Part shown: positions 9,088-18,002 of the stretch, piece by piece
How the letters are laid out: every line of letters begins with the position of its first letter
Position numbering within the stretch: position 1 is the stretch's first letter
Assembly (NCBI GenBank): GCA_015660915.1
Contig: JACTTZ010000008.1
Coordinates: 1-64,000 of the forward strand
Length of the DNA stretch: 64,000 bases
Source of the DNA: Methanomicrobia archaeon
GTDB taxonomy: Archaea; Halobacteriota; Bog-38; Methanoflorentales; Methanoflorentaceae
Direction of reading: 5' to 3'
Made by a program: the position numbers and the translations under genes
Notes under the pieces: model-generated
Seen by the model: the letters and a program-made list of their open reading frames with translations, nothing else
Database searches by the model: none
What the model was told of the DNA's origin: nothing

Positions 9088-9312
9088 GGCGGGAACGCTG
9101 CTTTTTTTAATCTCTGCGCGATTACCGGTAGCCCTTCAGCTGAACCATCTAACGGCATCGATAACCACAAACGAGATTAGCACAAGTGCAATTGCTATCT
9201 AAATTGCAGATTCAATATTGGCTTACATGGCGGAGTATATCGCGAGAGGCATCGCTTGAGCCCTGCCTTGGAAGTTTCCGGCAAACAGCATCGTTGCTCC
9301 GAATTCTCCGTT
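9085..9312 (-). pseudogene. Relic of a molybdate ABC permease (modB) 3' part
   Basis: Nucleotide similarity to the intact modB C-terminal region at about 11460-11640 (e.g. acgagattagcac, atatcgcgagaggcatcg, gccgaattctcc-type blocks); no open frame. Confidence 0.75.
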
Positions 9313-9406
9313 TTGATGACGCTGTCATGCTATTCCCAACTTTCAATTTTTTAAATGCGGCTAAAAGCGAAGCTAGTAGAACATCGGAAGAGGCGAAATG
9401 GCGAAC

Positions 9407-10882
9407 TTAGACTCTAAAGGCTATCTGCTTTGTTTCGAGAAATGACGCCAATCCTTCGTGGCCCCCTTCCCGGCCGATTCCACTTTGCTTTACGCCTCCG
9501 AATGGCCCCTCAACGACCGCAATGCGCGTATCGTTTATGCCAATCATCCCGTATTCAAGTCTCTCAGCAATCCGAATCGCCTTATTCAGATCGCGAGTAT
9601 AAAGGTAGGCGGCCAGTCCGTAGGGGGTGTCATTTGCACGCCCGATCACCTCTTCTTCTTCTTCGAAGGCAATTACGGGAGCAACAGGCCCAAAGGTCTC
9701 CTCTTGTGCAATGCGCATATCTGCGGTGACATCGGCCAACACTGTTGGCGCAAAAAACGAGCCAGACGCGTGCGCACCCTCACTAAGCCTGTATCCTCCA
9801 ACAAGGAGACGTGCCCCTTTGTTTATCGCGTCATTGACGTGACTTTCAACCTTGTCGACGGCAGAACGATTGATGAGTGGCCCTACGTCAGTCTCACGTT
9901 CGAGGCCGCTGCCGACCTTCAACTGTTCGACCCGAAAAGACAACCGCTCCAAGAAAGCTTTGAGCAGGCTTGAATGCACATAGATCCGATTTGGCGCTAT
10001 ACACATCTGGCCAGCATTTCCGAATTTGGCGGATATCAAACCTTCAATCGCTTTTTCGAAATCAGCATCGCTCAACACAATGAAAGGTGCATGGCCGCCG
10101 AGCTCTAATGTGACTCGTTTGATGCCATTTGCCGCACCGCTCATCAATTGTTTGCCTACCTCGATAGAACCCGTAAAAGAGATCTTTCTTACGCGGGTGT
10201 CTTCGAGAAACACTTTTCCAATCGTATTTGAATCTCCTGTGACGCAGTTAAGCACTCCGGGAGGAATGCCTGCGTCGGCAAATGCTCGCGCAACCGCCAA
10301 TCCCGTAAGCGCGGTTTGCTTGGAAGGTTTAACGACTACGGTACACCCTGCTGCCAAAGCTGCAGCAGCTGTCCGTGCTATCATATAAGCAGGAAAGTTC
10401 CAGGGAGTGATAATAGCAACAATTCCTACGGGTTGTCTGATCGTTAGTAAGCGCCTATCAGGAAGCGGGTCGGGGATCCACTCGCCGTACGATCGCCGCC
10501 CTTCCTCGGCGTACCAATAAATGAACTCAGCAGCAACACTGACTTCTTTACGCGAGGCGCGTAACAGCTTCCCCGCCTCTAAGGTGATAAGCTGCGCGAT
10601 GGGTTCTTCGCGCGAGAGCAGCAAGTCTCCTGCTCGGCGAAGTATTGCGGCACGCTCCCTCGCGGGTGTCTTTGCCCATCCGTCGAATGCGGCGTCGGCA
10701 GCGTTGATAGCCAAAATAACATCATCAGCTGATCCAGTCGGCGCCTCGCCAACCGCAGCGCCATTTGCCGGGTTGTAAATAGCGAATGAGTGATTGGACG
10801 CCGCACGAACCCACTCACCATTAATGAGCATATTCTCCAAATTCATCAGCACTTCCTCCGGGCTTACACTTCTAGCAGCCAA
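9407..10882 (-). CDS. NAD(P)-dependent aldehyde dehydrogenase (succinate-semialdehyde/lactaldehyde dehydrogenase-like)
   Basis: 491 aa; IITPWNFPAYMIARTAAAALAAGCTVVVKPSKQT, FTGSIEVGKQL, ELGGHAPFIV, GNAGQMCIAPNR catalytic Cys; probable start at MNLENMLINGEW. Confidence 0.92.
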   Translation of the reverse strand: MAARSVSPEEVLMNLENMLINGEWVRAASNHSFAIYNPANGAAVGEAPTGSADDVILAINAADAAFDGWAKTPARERAAILRRAGDLLLSREEPIAQLITLEAGKLLRASRKEVSVAAEFIYWYAEEGRRSYGEWIPDPLPDRRLLTIRQPVGIVAIITPWNFPAYMIARTAAAALAAGCTVVVKPSKQTALTGLAVARAFADAGIPPGVLNCVTGDSNTIGKVFLEDTRVRKISFTGSIEVGKQLMSGAANGIKRVTLELGGHAPFIVLSDADFEKAIEGLISAKFGNAGQMCIAPNRIYVHSSLLKAFLERLSFRVEQLKVGSGLERETDVGPLINRSAVDKVESHVNDAINKGARLLVGGYRLSEGAHASGSFFAPTVLADVTADMRIAQEETFGPVAPVIAFEEEEEVIGRANDTPYGLAAYLYTRDLNKAIRIAERLEYGMIGINDTRIAVVEGPFGGVKQSGIGREGGHEGLASFLETKQIAFRV

Positions 10883-11330
10883 GTTCTGCTTTTACTTGCT
10901 TTAACAGGGCTTCTGCCATTATTTATTCCCTCTGGACAGCAGCGACTCAACCAGCTTTCGTTTGCACTAGTAAGAAGCTGCACTCATGCGTTCAATGAAA
11001 TCGGAAGAAGCCGTCAGCGAATCCACCGACACAAATATCTTTTCAAATTTGGCGGGAGTCAATTGGCGGGAGTCAATACGCGGACGCAAATAGAACAAGG
11101 AGCGAACGCAGACGTCTTCGCGTCAGCAAACCTCAAGCAAATGAATTCGTTGGGGGGTCAGGGCTTTTTAAATAACTCAAGCGTGGCTATTTCTTTAAAA
11201 GAACAAACTTGCCATCAATGTCCCTGCTGCACATCCTACAAACACGCCACCCTTTCAGACCTCTCGCGACCAGGCTTGAAACTTGTTATCGGGACAAAAG
11301 ACGTGCCGTGGGGGAATGCATTTCACTGAG
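10880..11330 (+). pseudogene. Decayed/truncated modA (molybdate-binding protein) relic
   Basis: THAFNEIG..., GGSQ, TQIEQGANADVFASANLKQMNSLGGQGFLNNSSVAIS...LSDLSRPGLKLVIGTKDVPWGN aligns with intact ModA TDAFNETA..., YAGSQ, TQIKQGATADVFASADQKNMKSVQDAGLMNNSSVAIF...LIDLAKPGVKLDICNSSVPCGN; C-terminal half absent. Confidence 0.85.
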
Positions 11331-11393
11331 CAGACGTCGAATGATTCAAAGAGCTGCTCTCGAGATCTCCAGATTCTATTCAGAATAAGCGCA

Positions 11394-12347
11394 CTAACTA
11401 CCAGCTGGTGGCTCGATTTGGTCGAGAATGGTTTTTTCGTCTTTGGCAGCACTTTTCTCCCTTAAGGCGAGCACTTTGACGGTGATGATAACCGCAAATG
11501 ATATTAGCACGAGAATGATTGCGATGTAAACCGCGGCATCCAAGTCACTGCCGAATGCACTATATATAGCGAGAGGCATCGTTTGGGTTACGCCCTGAAA
11601 ATTGCCTGCAAATAGGATAGTTGCGCCAAATTCTCCGAGAGCACGCGCCCACGTCATGAGTGCCCCAGAAACGAGGCCGTTCAGTGCGATCGGCGCTGTC
11701 ACACGGAAAAAGGTTCCTGCGCTTGATGCTCCTAGTGTGTGGGCCGCCCTTTCGTATTCGGGGTCGACGTCTTCGAAACTCGTTGTTGCTTGCCGGATAT
11801 AGAAAGGAGACGACACAAATATTTGCGCTAGTATGACGGCGGTTGTGGTAAAGGCGATGTTGATTCCCAGGATGTTGAAGTACTGACCAAGCAATCCTCG
11901 TCGGCCAAATGCCAATAAGAGCGCGATACCTGCCACCGCAGGAGGGAGGACAATTGGAAGATCGATTAGAGTTTCTATTATTCTCTTGCCGCGGTAGCTG
12001 TGGCGCGCGTTATGGTAAGCTACCGGGGTGCCAAATGCGATGACAATCAGCAGGGTCGTCAGCGTGGTCACCAAGCTTAGCTTAAGTGCCTCCACTACCA
12101 TTTCACTCGAAAAGGAGCTAAGAAAGCCAGAGGGAGTCCCGTACCAAAAGAGCGCTACGATAGGCAGGCCGACAAACGCTACGACTACCCCAAATATTAA
12201 AAAAATGATCAGGAACCGAATGGTTCTATTAAACGTCCAAGGCAAGTGGGCCTTAGCTGTGCGGGAAGATGAAAAAGTTTTGCGAGGCACTTTTAAAGAC
12301 TGCATACGTCGCTCTTGCGCGAGGATTTCAAGAATGATCAGCCGCAC
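11394..12347 (-). CDS. modB: Molybdate/tungstate ABC transporter permease
   Basis: Multiple TM segments; [47 protein letters not shown]-type loop. Confidence 0.9.
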   Translation of the reverse strand: MRLIILEILAQERRMQSLKVPRKTFSSSRTAKAHLPWTFNRTIRFLIIFLIFGVVVAFVGLPIVALFWYGTPSGFLSSFSSEMVVEALKLSLVTTLTTLLIVIAFGTPVAYHNARHSYRGKRIIETLIDLPIVLPPAVAGIALLLAFGRRGLLGQYFNILGINIAFTTTAVILAQIFVSSPFYIRQATTSFEDVDPEYERAAHTLGASSAGTFFRVTAPIALNGLVSGALMTWARALGEFGATILFAGNFQGVTQTMPLAIYSAFGSDLDAAVYIAIILVLISFAVIITVKVLALREKSAAKDEKTILDQIEPPAGS

Positions 12348-12609
12348 TTTCGACTTTCTAAGAGTTGTGCGCTCGCTTCATGATGGAAGCGCGCCGGTAC
12401 GAAGTCGAAAGAACTGCGACTTCGAGCTTCAAACTCACAGCTAATTACAGACGAACAGTTTTTGCTATAAAAACCTATGGCCAGTTGTTTGCACAGGCGA
12501 TCTGATAAGACATTTCCTTTTTTGAACTTGATTCAGAAAGCAGCTTTGACAGAGAGGTGGATGTGAGCGCCCTCGGGACGGCCTATTAATTCAACCGATC
12601 ACGTGGCTT

Positions 12610-12646
12610 AAAAATAAGCACCGCACCGCCCGCGACGGCGGGTGCT
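12610..12646 (-). terminator. Hairpin plus U-tract between modA and modB (terminator/attenuator-like)
   Basis: Minus strand AGCACCCGCCGTCGCGGGCGGTGCGGTGCTTATTTTT. Confidence 0.5.
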
Positions 12647-12701
12647 ATCAGGACGTGTCGGCCCTAGCTTATTTCGAACGCTTTATTTAGGGCTTTACCA
12701 C

Positions 12702-13598
12702 TCAAGTCGCAGAAGCGGTAGTTGAGCTCTGCGATGTCACAGCTGAGGTGGCAGCGGTGGTCGCGTTCTGTGCCGTCGGCGGGAGGATGAAACCGTACTT
12801 CAGCAAAATTGCCTGACCCGCAGGAGAGGTAACAAAGTTGATGAAACTCTGCGCCAGTTGGGCGTTCTGTGAACCGCTCAGTATTCCGATGGGGTATTGA
12901 GCAAGGACGTTTACACTGTCAGGGATCGTGATAACCTGCACCTTACTCTGGTATGCAGCTGGTACGTCGGATTTGTAGACCATGCCCGCGTCGGCCTGAC
13001 CGAGCGCGACCTTGGCTACAACATCGTTGACATTCGTTTCCTGTGACACAACGTTTGCCAGGACGCTGTTCGTGAAGCCGGAACCGTATGTCGAGTTATT
13101 AGATGCTTTTGCGAGCATTTGCAGCGTGTAATTCCCGCAGGGGACGGAACTGTTGCAGATATCGAGTTTTACTCCTGGCTTAGCGAGGTCGATCAGGCTG
13201 GTGATGTTTGCAGGGTTCCCTGTTGGGACGATGATGGCAAGTTTGTTCTCTGCGAAAATGGCAACGCTTGAGTTGTTCATCAACCCTGCGTCCTGGACAG
13301 ACTTCATGTTCTTTTGATCGGCAGACGCGAAAACATCCGCAGTGGCCCCTTGTTTGATTTGGGTTGCCAAAACTTGACTACCAGCATAATTAAGAGCGAC
13401 AGTGACCCCCGAGTTATTAGCTTCAAAGGCCTGAGCCGTCTCATTAAATGCGTCAGTTAGCGATGCTGCAGCAAAGACAGTGAGCTTCGTGCTTTGGGTG
13501 TTTTGTGTAGTCGTGCAGCCAGATGTGGTAACGACGAGCACGCTCAACAATGCGCAAAGCAAGATAGGCATAAACTTCTTCTTATCCATATGTATCAT
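12702..13598 (-). CDS. modA: Molybdate-binding lipoprotein
   Basis: Lipobox VVTTSGC; KLTVFAAASLTDAFNETAQAF...NYAGSQVLATQIKQGATADVFASAD. Confidence 0.93.
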   Translation of the reverse strand: MIHMDKKKFMPILLCALLSVLVVTTSGCTTTQNTQSTKLTVFAAASLTDAFNETAQAFEANNSGVTVALNYAGSQVLATQIKQGATADVFASADQKNMKSVQDAGLMNNSSVAIFAENKLAIIVPTGNPANITSLIDLAKPGVKLDICNSSVPCGNYTLQMLAKASNNSTYGSGFTNSVLANVVSQETNVNDVVAKVALGQADAGMVYKSDVPAAYQSKVQVITIPDSVNVLAQYPIGILSGSQNAQLAQSFINFVTSPAGQAILLKYGFILPPTAQNATTAATSAVTSQSSTTASAT

Positions 13599-13732
13599 CT
13601 TACGTATTCTTTCGAATTAGCTTTGAGTTGCGGGAAAGAGCTCTCACCCATCGTTCCAGCGGCGTTCAGAGCCGCAAGGATTATGTCTGCATCTTTCACT
13701 TGGCTGAAAACATAATGCTTAAGATACTTAAG

Positions 13733-13756
13733 CGTTATTACTCGTTAATAACAACG
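13733..13756. promoter_or_regulatory. Putative ModE-like operator, site 3 (CGTTAT-N12-ACAACG, one mismatch)
   Basis: agCGTTAT-tactcgttaata-ACAACG upstream of modA. Confidence 0.45.
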
Positions 13757-13908
13757 ATTCAAACTTCTCTCTTCCCTACGAGGACATCTGTTTTATCAGA
13801 TGGTATTTCATTATATGCCCGCCACTTCTCAAAAACTGTTGGGAGATAAGGTATGGGTGCTGTGATCACACCCAAAACCTCAGGAGCAATATATCTTCCG
13901 TAATATAA

Positions 13909-13938
13909 AAGCGTTATGACTGATAAATAATAACGCTT
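13909..13938. promoter_or_regulatory. Putative ModE-like operator, site 4 (AAGCGTTAT-N12-ATAACGCTT)
   Basis: Perfect 9-bp arms with 12-bp spacer, directly preceded by TATA-like aatataaaag on the + strand. Confidence 0.65.
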
Positions 13939-14171
13939 AAGTATAGTTACTCCTATCCTATTCACGTAGCAACGTCAACAGAGCAGTTGCTCAGATCACC
14001 AGCTTAGCGACGTTGAACCAATCGTGGCTCAACGCTGTGAAGCTCTTGTGGCCACACGAGGAACTAATTCCCTCCAAAAAAATGCTGACCGTGAATGAAG
14101 AAGGGCTTTGAACACGAAAACGCTTGTAATGGTTTTTCTTGCGAGCTTAAACGTGCTCATCATCATCTCGC

Positions 14172-14290
14172 GTGGCCGCACCATCTTGTAAACGCACGCA
14201 CTTACGGTTTAAGCTGGCGCTAGTGATCGTTGTTCTATCTGGTTTGACGATGATTGTGACATTCACGGCTAGCGGATGTAGCGAGCGGCA
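14172..14290 (+). pseudogene. Possible lipoprotein signal-peptide remnant
   Basis: FKLALVIVVLSGLTMIVTFTASGC lipobox-like sequence with no credible mature protein after it; lies downstream of the site-4 promoter. Confidence 0.35.
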
Positions 14291-14600
14291 TGTTCCGGGC
14301 TGCTGGCTTCGAACGCTTGCTTCCGTTTGTCGCTTATGGCACCACCTCGCTCTCCTTTGACGAAGCGAAGTGCAGTTACAGCGTAATCGCGAAATGCTGC
14401 TGTCGTTATAACTTCGGCATCGGGAGCTCCAAAAGGTGGTTTTCCGACAGAGCTAGGTGGAGGATCTGGCGATTCAAGGAACGCACCGAGTGATTCTATG
14501 AGGGTTTCACTTGTTGCTTTCGTTTCGAGTCGGATCTTGCATGCCGCCAACGAGCGACCTTTTTTGTTGTTTGTGTGACTAGAGTGCGCGTGCTCCTGCC

Positions 14601-15689
14601 TTAGCGTGACATAGTCTTGCGACTCTGCTGTCTTTTGCTGATCACGTTTACCCCCGTTGCCTTGAAAGCAACGCTGACTTCACTGCCCATATCGAGTCCG
14701 AGCGTTTCCGTGGAGATGTTTGTGACATATGCGGCAAGTATAAAACCACAGTCAATAATCACCTTATTGATAGGTCCGAGGTAGAGTATCTGCTTGACCG
14801 TTCCATTGAAAGTGTTCCGTGCGCTGCTGACCGCCTGTTCGAGCATTACGGTGATGTTTTCTGGTCTGATTCCTAGGAGGACCCTTTCGCCTCGTTCATT
14901 GTTTGCGACGGCTTCAATAGTGGCATTGCCAATGTCAGCGGTAATAATTCCATCATTCTGAGCAACAACGGCACCTTCAAAGAGATTCTCCATCCCGACA
15001 AACGAGGCAACCCGTGCATCTTCCGGTTTGTCAAAGATTTGATGAACCGAGCCGGTTTGTATGAGCCGGCCGCCACACATGACGCCGAGGCGATCTGCCA
15101 GCAACCGGGCTTCAGTCTGGTCATGGGTCACAAACAAGGCCGTGATCTCAAACTGGTCAATCACGTCTCGCAGTTCTTCGCGTACCGAATCTCGTGACCG
15201 AGCGTCGAGAGCGCTTAATGGTTCATCGAGAAGGAGAACGTTCGGCTCAAGAATCAAGGATCGAGCGAGAGCCACTCGTTGCTGTTCTCCGCCGCTCAGC
15301 GTGGTAGGGGTCCGGTCTTTGAGCTTAGCAATCCCAACCAGTTCCATAATTTCCTCAATTCTTCGATCGTGATCGGGCAGCTTCGTATACCTCAGACCGA
15401 ATTTAATGTTCTTGTGCACGCTCATGTTCGGGAACAGGGCATAGTTTTGGAACATGTAACCGATATGCCGCCTCTCCGTCGGCAAAAAAGTTATGTCTGC
15501 GCCGTCGAAGAGCACCCGCCCTTGTCGCGGATATACGAATCCCGCAATGAGATCGAGCAAGACCGTTTTTCCTGCACCACTAGGGCCTAAGATGACAAAG
15601 AACTCGCCGCTAGCCACGTTGAGGCTAATGTCACGCAGCTTGAAATCGCCTAAGGTTGCGTGTGCACCTTCTACTGAAACTGTAGTCAT
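14601..15689 (-). CDS. Molybdate/tungstate ABC transporter ATP-binding protein (ModC/WtpC-type with TOBE domain)
   Basis: Walker A GPSGAGKT; signature LSGGEQQRVALARS; Walker B LLLDEPLSALD; C-terminal TOBE. Confidence 0.92.
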   Translation of the reverse strand: MTTVSVEGAHATLGDFKLRDISLNVASGEFFVILGPSGAGKTVLLDLIAGFVYPRQGRVLFDGADITFLPTERRHIGYMFQNYALFPNMSVHKNIKFGLRYTKLPDHDRRIEEIMELVGIAKLKDRTPTTLSGGEQQRVALARSLILEPNVLLLDEPLSALDARSRDSVREELRDVIDQFEITALFVTHDQTEARLLADRLGVMCGGRLIQTGSVHQIFDKPEDARVASFVGMENLFEGAVVAQNDGIITADIGNATIEAVANNERGERVLLGIRPENITVMLEQAVSSARNTFNGTVKQILYLGPINKVIIDCGFILAAYVTNISTETLGLDMGSEVSVAFKATGVNVISKRQQSRKTMSR

Positions 15690-15980
15690 CTTTCTTTTTT
15701 CCTTCTGAGGGTAACAAGCCTCAGCACTATAAATACCGTTAGCGTTACCAGAATCAGGAGTGCTGCAATGGCTGAACTAGCTCTCAGTCCAAATTGAAGG
15801 TATACATCTGAAATCAATATCGGCGCCGTTCTAGGAAAATATGTAATGATATACACCTCGCCAAACTCACTTAGCGATCGTGCCTATATCAAGAGAATAC
15901 CGACCACGATACTGCGAAAAGCGAGGGGTAGGCTAATGCGGCTAAAGACTTCGAAACGGGAAGCGCCAAGGGTTCTTCCT
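15689..15980 (-). pseudogene. Relic of Wtp/ModB-type permease C-terminus
   Basis: Frameshifted reading gives ISLPLAFRSIVVGILL / SLSEFGEVYIITYFPRTAPILISDVYLQFGLRASSAIAALLILVTLTVFIVLRLVTLRRKK immediately upstream of the ATPase gene. Confidence 0.8.
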
Positions 15981-15991
15981 GCAAGTTAGTT

Positions 15992-16024
15992 AAAAAAAGG
16001 GTAAGAGCAAAAATACTCTTACCC
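15992..16024 (-). terminator. Intrinsic-type terminator downstream of tupA
   Basis: Minus strand GGGTAAGAG-TATTTTTG-CTCTTACCC followed by TTTTTTT; perfect 9-bp stem. Confidence 0.7.
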
Positions 16025-16141
16025 CCGAATCTGCTGTCTGGCGTTGGAGGTGAATCTAACGCCCTAAGATAAGTCAATTATTTTCTCTCGCACCTCCGTC
16101 TTGGCTAGATGTACTCTATTTTCAGTGCGGTCTCGACTGTC

Positions 16142-17263
16142 TTAAGTGGCCGCCTTAGTCGTCGTCGCGCTCACAACGGCGGGCGTTGCGGCCATCCCAG
16201 TCATCGTCGCATTTGCTGTGGCGGTCGATGTGGCAGTCATCAGCGTGGGCGGCACGAGATCAGTCGCAAGGCCTGTGCAGGTGCAGTTAAACTTGCTGCA
16301 ATTTCCGTTCATCGGGTAAAACAGAGGCTGTCCGTACTGTTGTACACCGTATGCGCCGATCAATTGCTGGGTCGAATTGGAGATCATGAAGTTCACGAAG
16401 TTGTTGGCCAATTGGATCTCGTCCGTAGTGAACTTCGTGTTGTATACGGTGATAGCGCTGTACACATTCAGCATGGCGCTGTCATTCGTGACCCCCAGCG
16501 GAACGAGTGTAAGGTTACCCTTATAGGCGAGGTAAGTCCCCAGATCAGTAAGGGTATACGCTTGTTTCTGATTGGCAACCTGCAGCGTCGCGCCCATTCC
16601 TTGTCCAGTCTCGCTATACCAGGCCCCGGATCCCTCGATTTGTGTAGTGTAGTTATATCCAGCCGACGCCCAGATACCCTGCTCCTTTACGTGGGTGCCC
16701 GATTGGTCACCGCGGGAAACAAACGCCACCCCCGTGGTGTTATTCGTGCCGAGTTGGTAGATCTTCTGGAACGCCGCCACCGCGCCCGTCCCATTGATCG
16801 CGGCCGGATCGCTCGGCGGACCGACGATAACGAAGTAGTTGTAGGCAAAGCAACGGCGGTTCATCCCCGTACCGTTAGCAACGAAAGCCTTCTCTGCGGC
16901 CGGCGAATGGACGGCCAAAACACCGCAATCGCCGCGGCTTGCGACCTGTAACGCCGCACCGCTTCCCTGTGAGGTGATCAGCAGTGTACAGTTGTATTGC
17001 TGTTCGAAATAAGGCTTGAGGTAGTCCAGAAGCCCGGTGTCATATAGACTGGTGGTGGTTGCCAGCGTTAGTTGCGGCTTGGCACTTGTGGTAGAGGTGG
17101 TGCAGCCTGAAGCTGCCACCGCCATAGTGGTGACTAAAATGCACACTATTAGCATCTTACCTAATGGTTTCATTTTTCCCTCCATAGCTCGCAATCGATA
17201 TGTTGCGCAGGAAATATCATTCTCATGCTTAATGAGTTTTGCTCTTTCGAAAGCACTTGCCAA
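16142..17263 (-). CDS. tupA: Tungstate-binding protein TupA (lipoprotein; probable start at 17173)
   Basis: AASGCTTST lipobox; LATTTSLYDTGLLDYLKPYF, GDCGVLAVHSPAAEKAFV, VSRGDQSGTHVKEQGIW. Confidence 0.9.
   Translation of the reverse strand: MASAFERAKLIKHENDISCATYRLRAMEGKMKPLGKMLIVCILVTTMAVAASGCTTSTTSAKPQLTLATTTSLYDTGLLDYLKPYFEQQYNCTLLITSQGSGAALQVASRGDCGVLAVHSPAAEKAFVANGTGMNRRCFAYNYFVIVGPPSDPAAINGTGAVAAFQKIYQLGTNNTTGVAFVSRGDQSGTHVKEQGIWASAGYNYTTQIEGSGAWYSETGQGMGATLQVANQKQAYTLTDLGTYLAYKGNLTLVPLGVTNDSAMLNVYSAITVYNTKFTTDEIQLANNFVNFMISNSTQQLIGAYGVQQYGQPLFYPMNGNCSKFNCTCTGLATDLVPPTLMTATSTATANATMTGMAATPAVVSATTTKAAT
17196..17219. promoter_or_regulatory. Putative ModE-like operator, site 5 (CGATAT-N12-ATATCA, one mismatch)
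   Basis: cgatat-gttgcgcaggaa-atatca, 23 nt upstream of the tupA ATG. Confidence 0.5.
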
Positions 17264-17669
17264 AAAGCCTAATTTTTTGTTTTATAACTGCCTGTTAACT
17301 GATTTCAAGAAAGGACAATGGAGACGTTTCTAACCAGAATTTGTTTCCCATTTTGCTCGCTAATTGCGTCAATTCGTGCTTTCTAATATATCCGCTTAGT
17401 CGCATTAGTGATCCTTAAGTAATATCGACATCTGAGGAACTGAGGCTCACTTTGATTATAATAAGCGAAGTTGTCTGCAGTTCTCAGCAGATGCACAGAC
17501 GGTCGCGTGAGTCGTTATATCGTTCGTCCATCTGCAAAACCAAAATGACAGCTCACTCCGACGTTCGTATAAAACTCAAAAAGAGTAGCACAAGAAATCG
17601 TTACGTATGTTAATATGCGTTAGTAAGACGCGCTCTTACAAAACCCTTCGGAAAAGTACATGCGCCAGA

Positions 17670-17956
17670 AAGGAGTAGATCTCGCTGCTTAGCTCAATGC
17701 GGCGAAATAGACTACGCGTGGAACTATGAATCTGTGGCTTGCAGAACAATTTCAAGTACGTCGACCTGTCAGATCAGATCGACTTTTCCAACAAACCTAC
17801 GCAGACTTGTACAAGACTGTAAACGTCGCCTCCGCTGGCAAGCAGGTGACCGGATTGTTCATTGAGTTGGCATCACTATACCAAACAACGCCAAAAACCC
17901 AGAGATTGCGATCACGTTTGTCGAGTTTATATTAGGATCTCAAAGCGTTTTGAAAT
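17670..17956 (+). pseudogene. wtpA: wtpA (tungstate/molybdate-binding protein) C-terminal relic
   Basis: Across several frames: VDLAA*LN / GEIDYAWNYESVA / FKYVDLSDQIDFSNKP / YADLYKTVNVASAGKQVTG / GITIPNNAKNPEIAITFVEFILGSQSVLK, which is the WtpA C-terminal pattern. Confidence 0.85.
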
Positions 17957-18002
17957 AATTCTCATCTGAAAGATGGGTGAAAAAAAGAGGGAATTAAACG
18001 AA

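Noticed and set aside
13759-13869. 36-aa GTG ORF (VITAPIPYLPTVFEKWRAYNEIPSDKTDVLVGKREV) between the two modA-region operators
   Set aside because: Plausible composition but very short and inside a promoter region; no independent support, could be a relic or leader peptide.
14269-14550. ORF 93 aa (-), MAACKIRLETKATSETLIESLG...
   Set aside because: No recognisable domain; lies in the relic-rich region and overlaps the signal-peptide-like remnant on the other strand; cannot support as a gene.
17513-17526. cgttatatcg sequences at about 17514 and 20365 as further ModE-like sites
   Set aside because: Only half-sites; the sequence 12 nt away does not provide the second arm.
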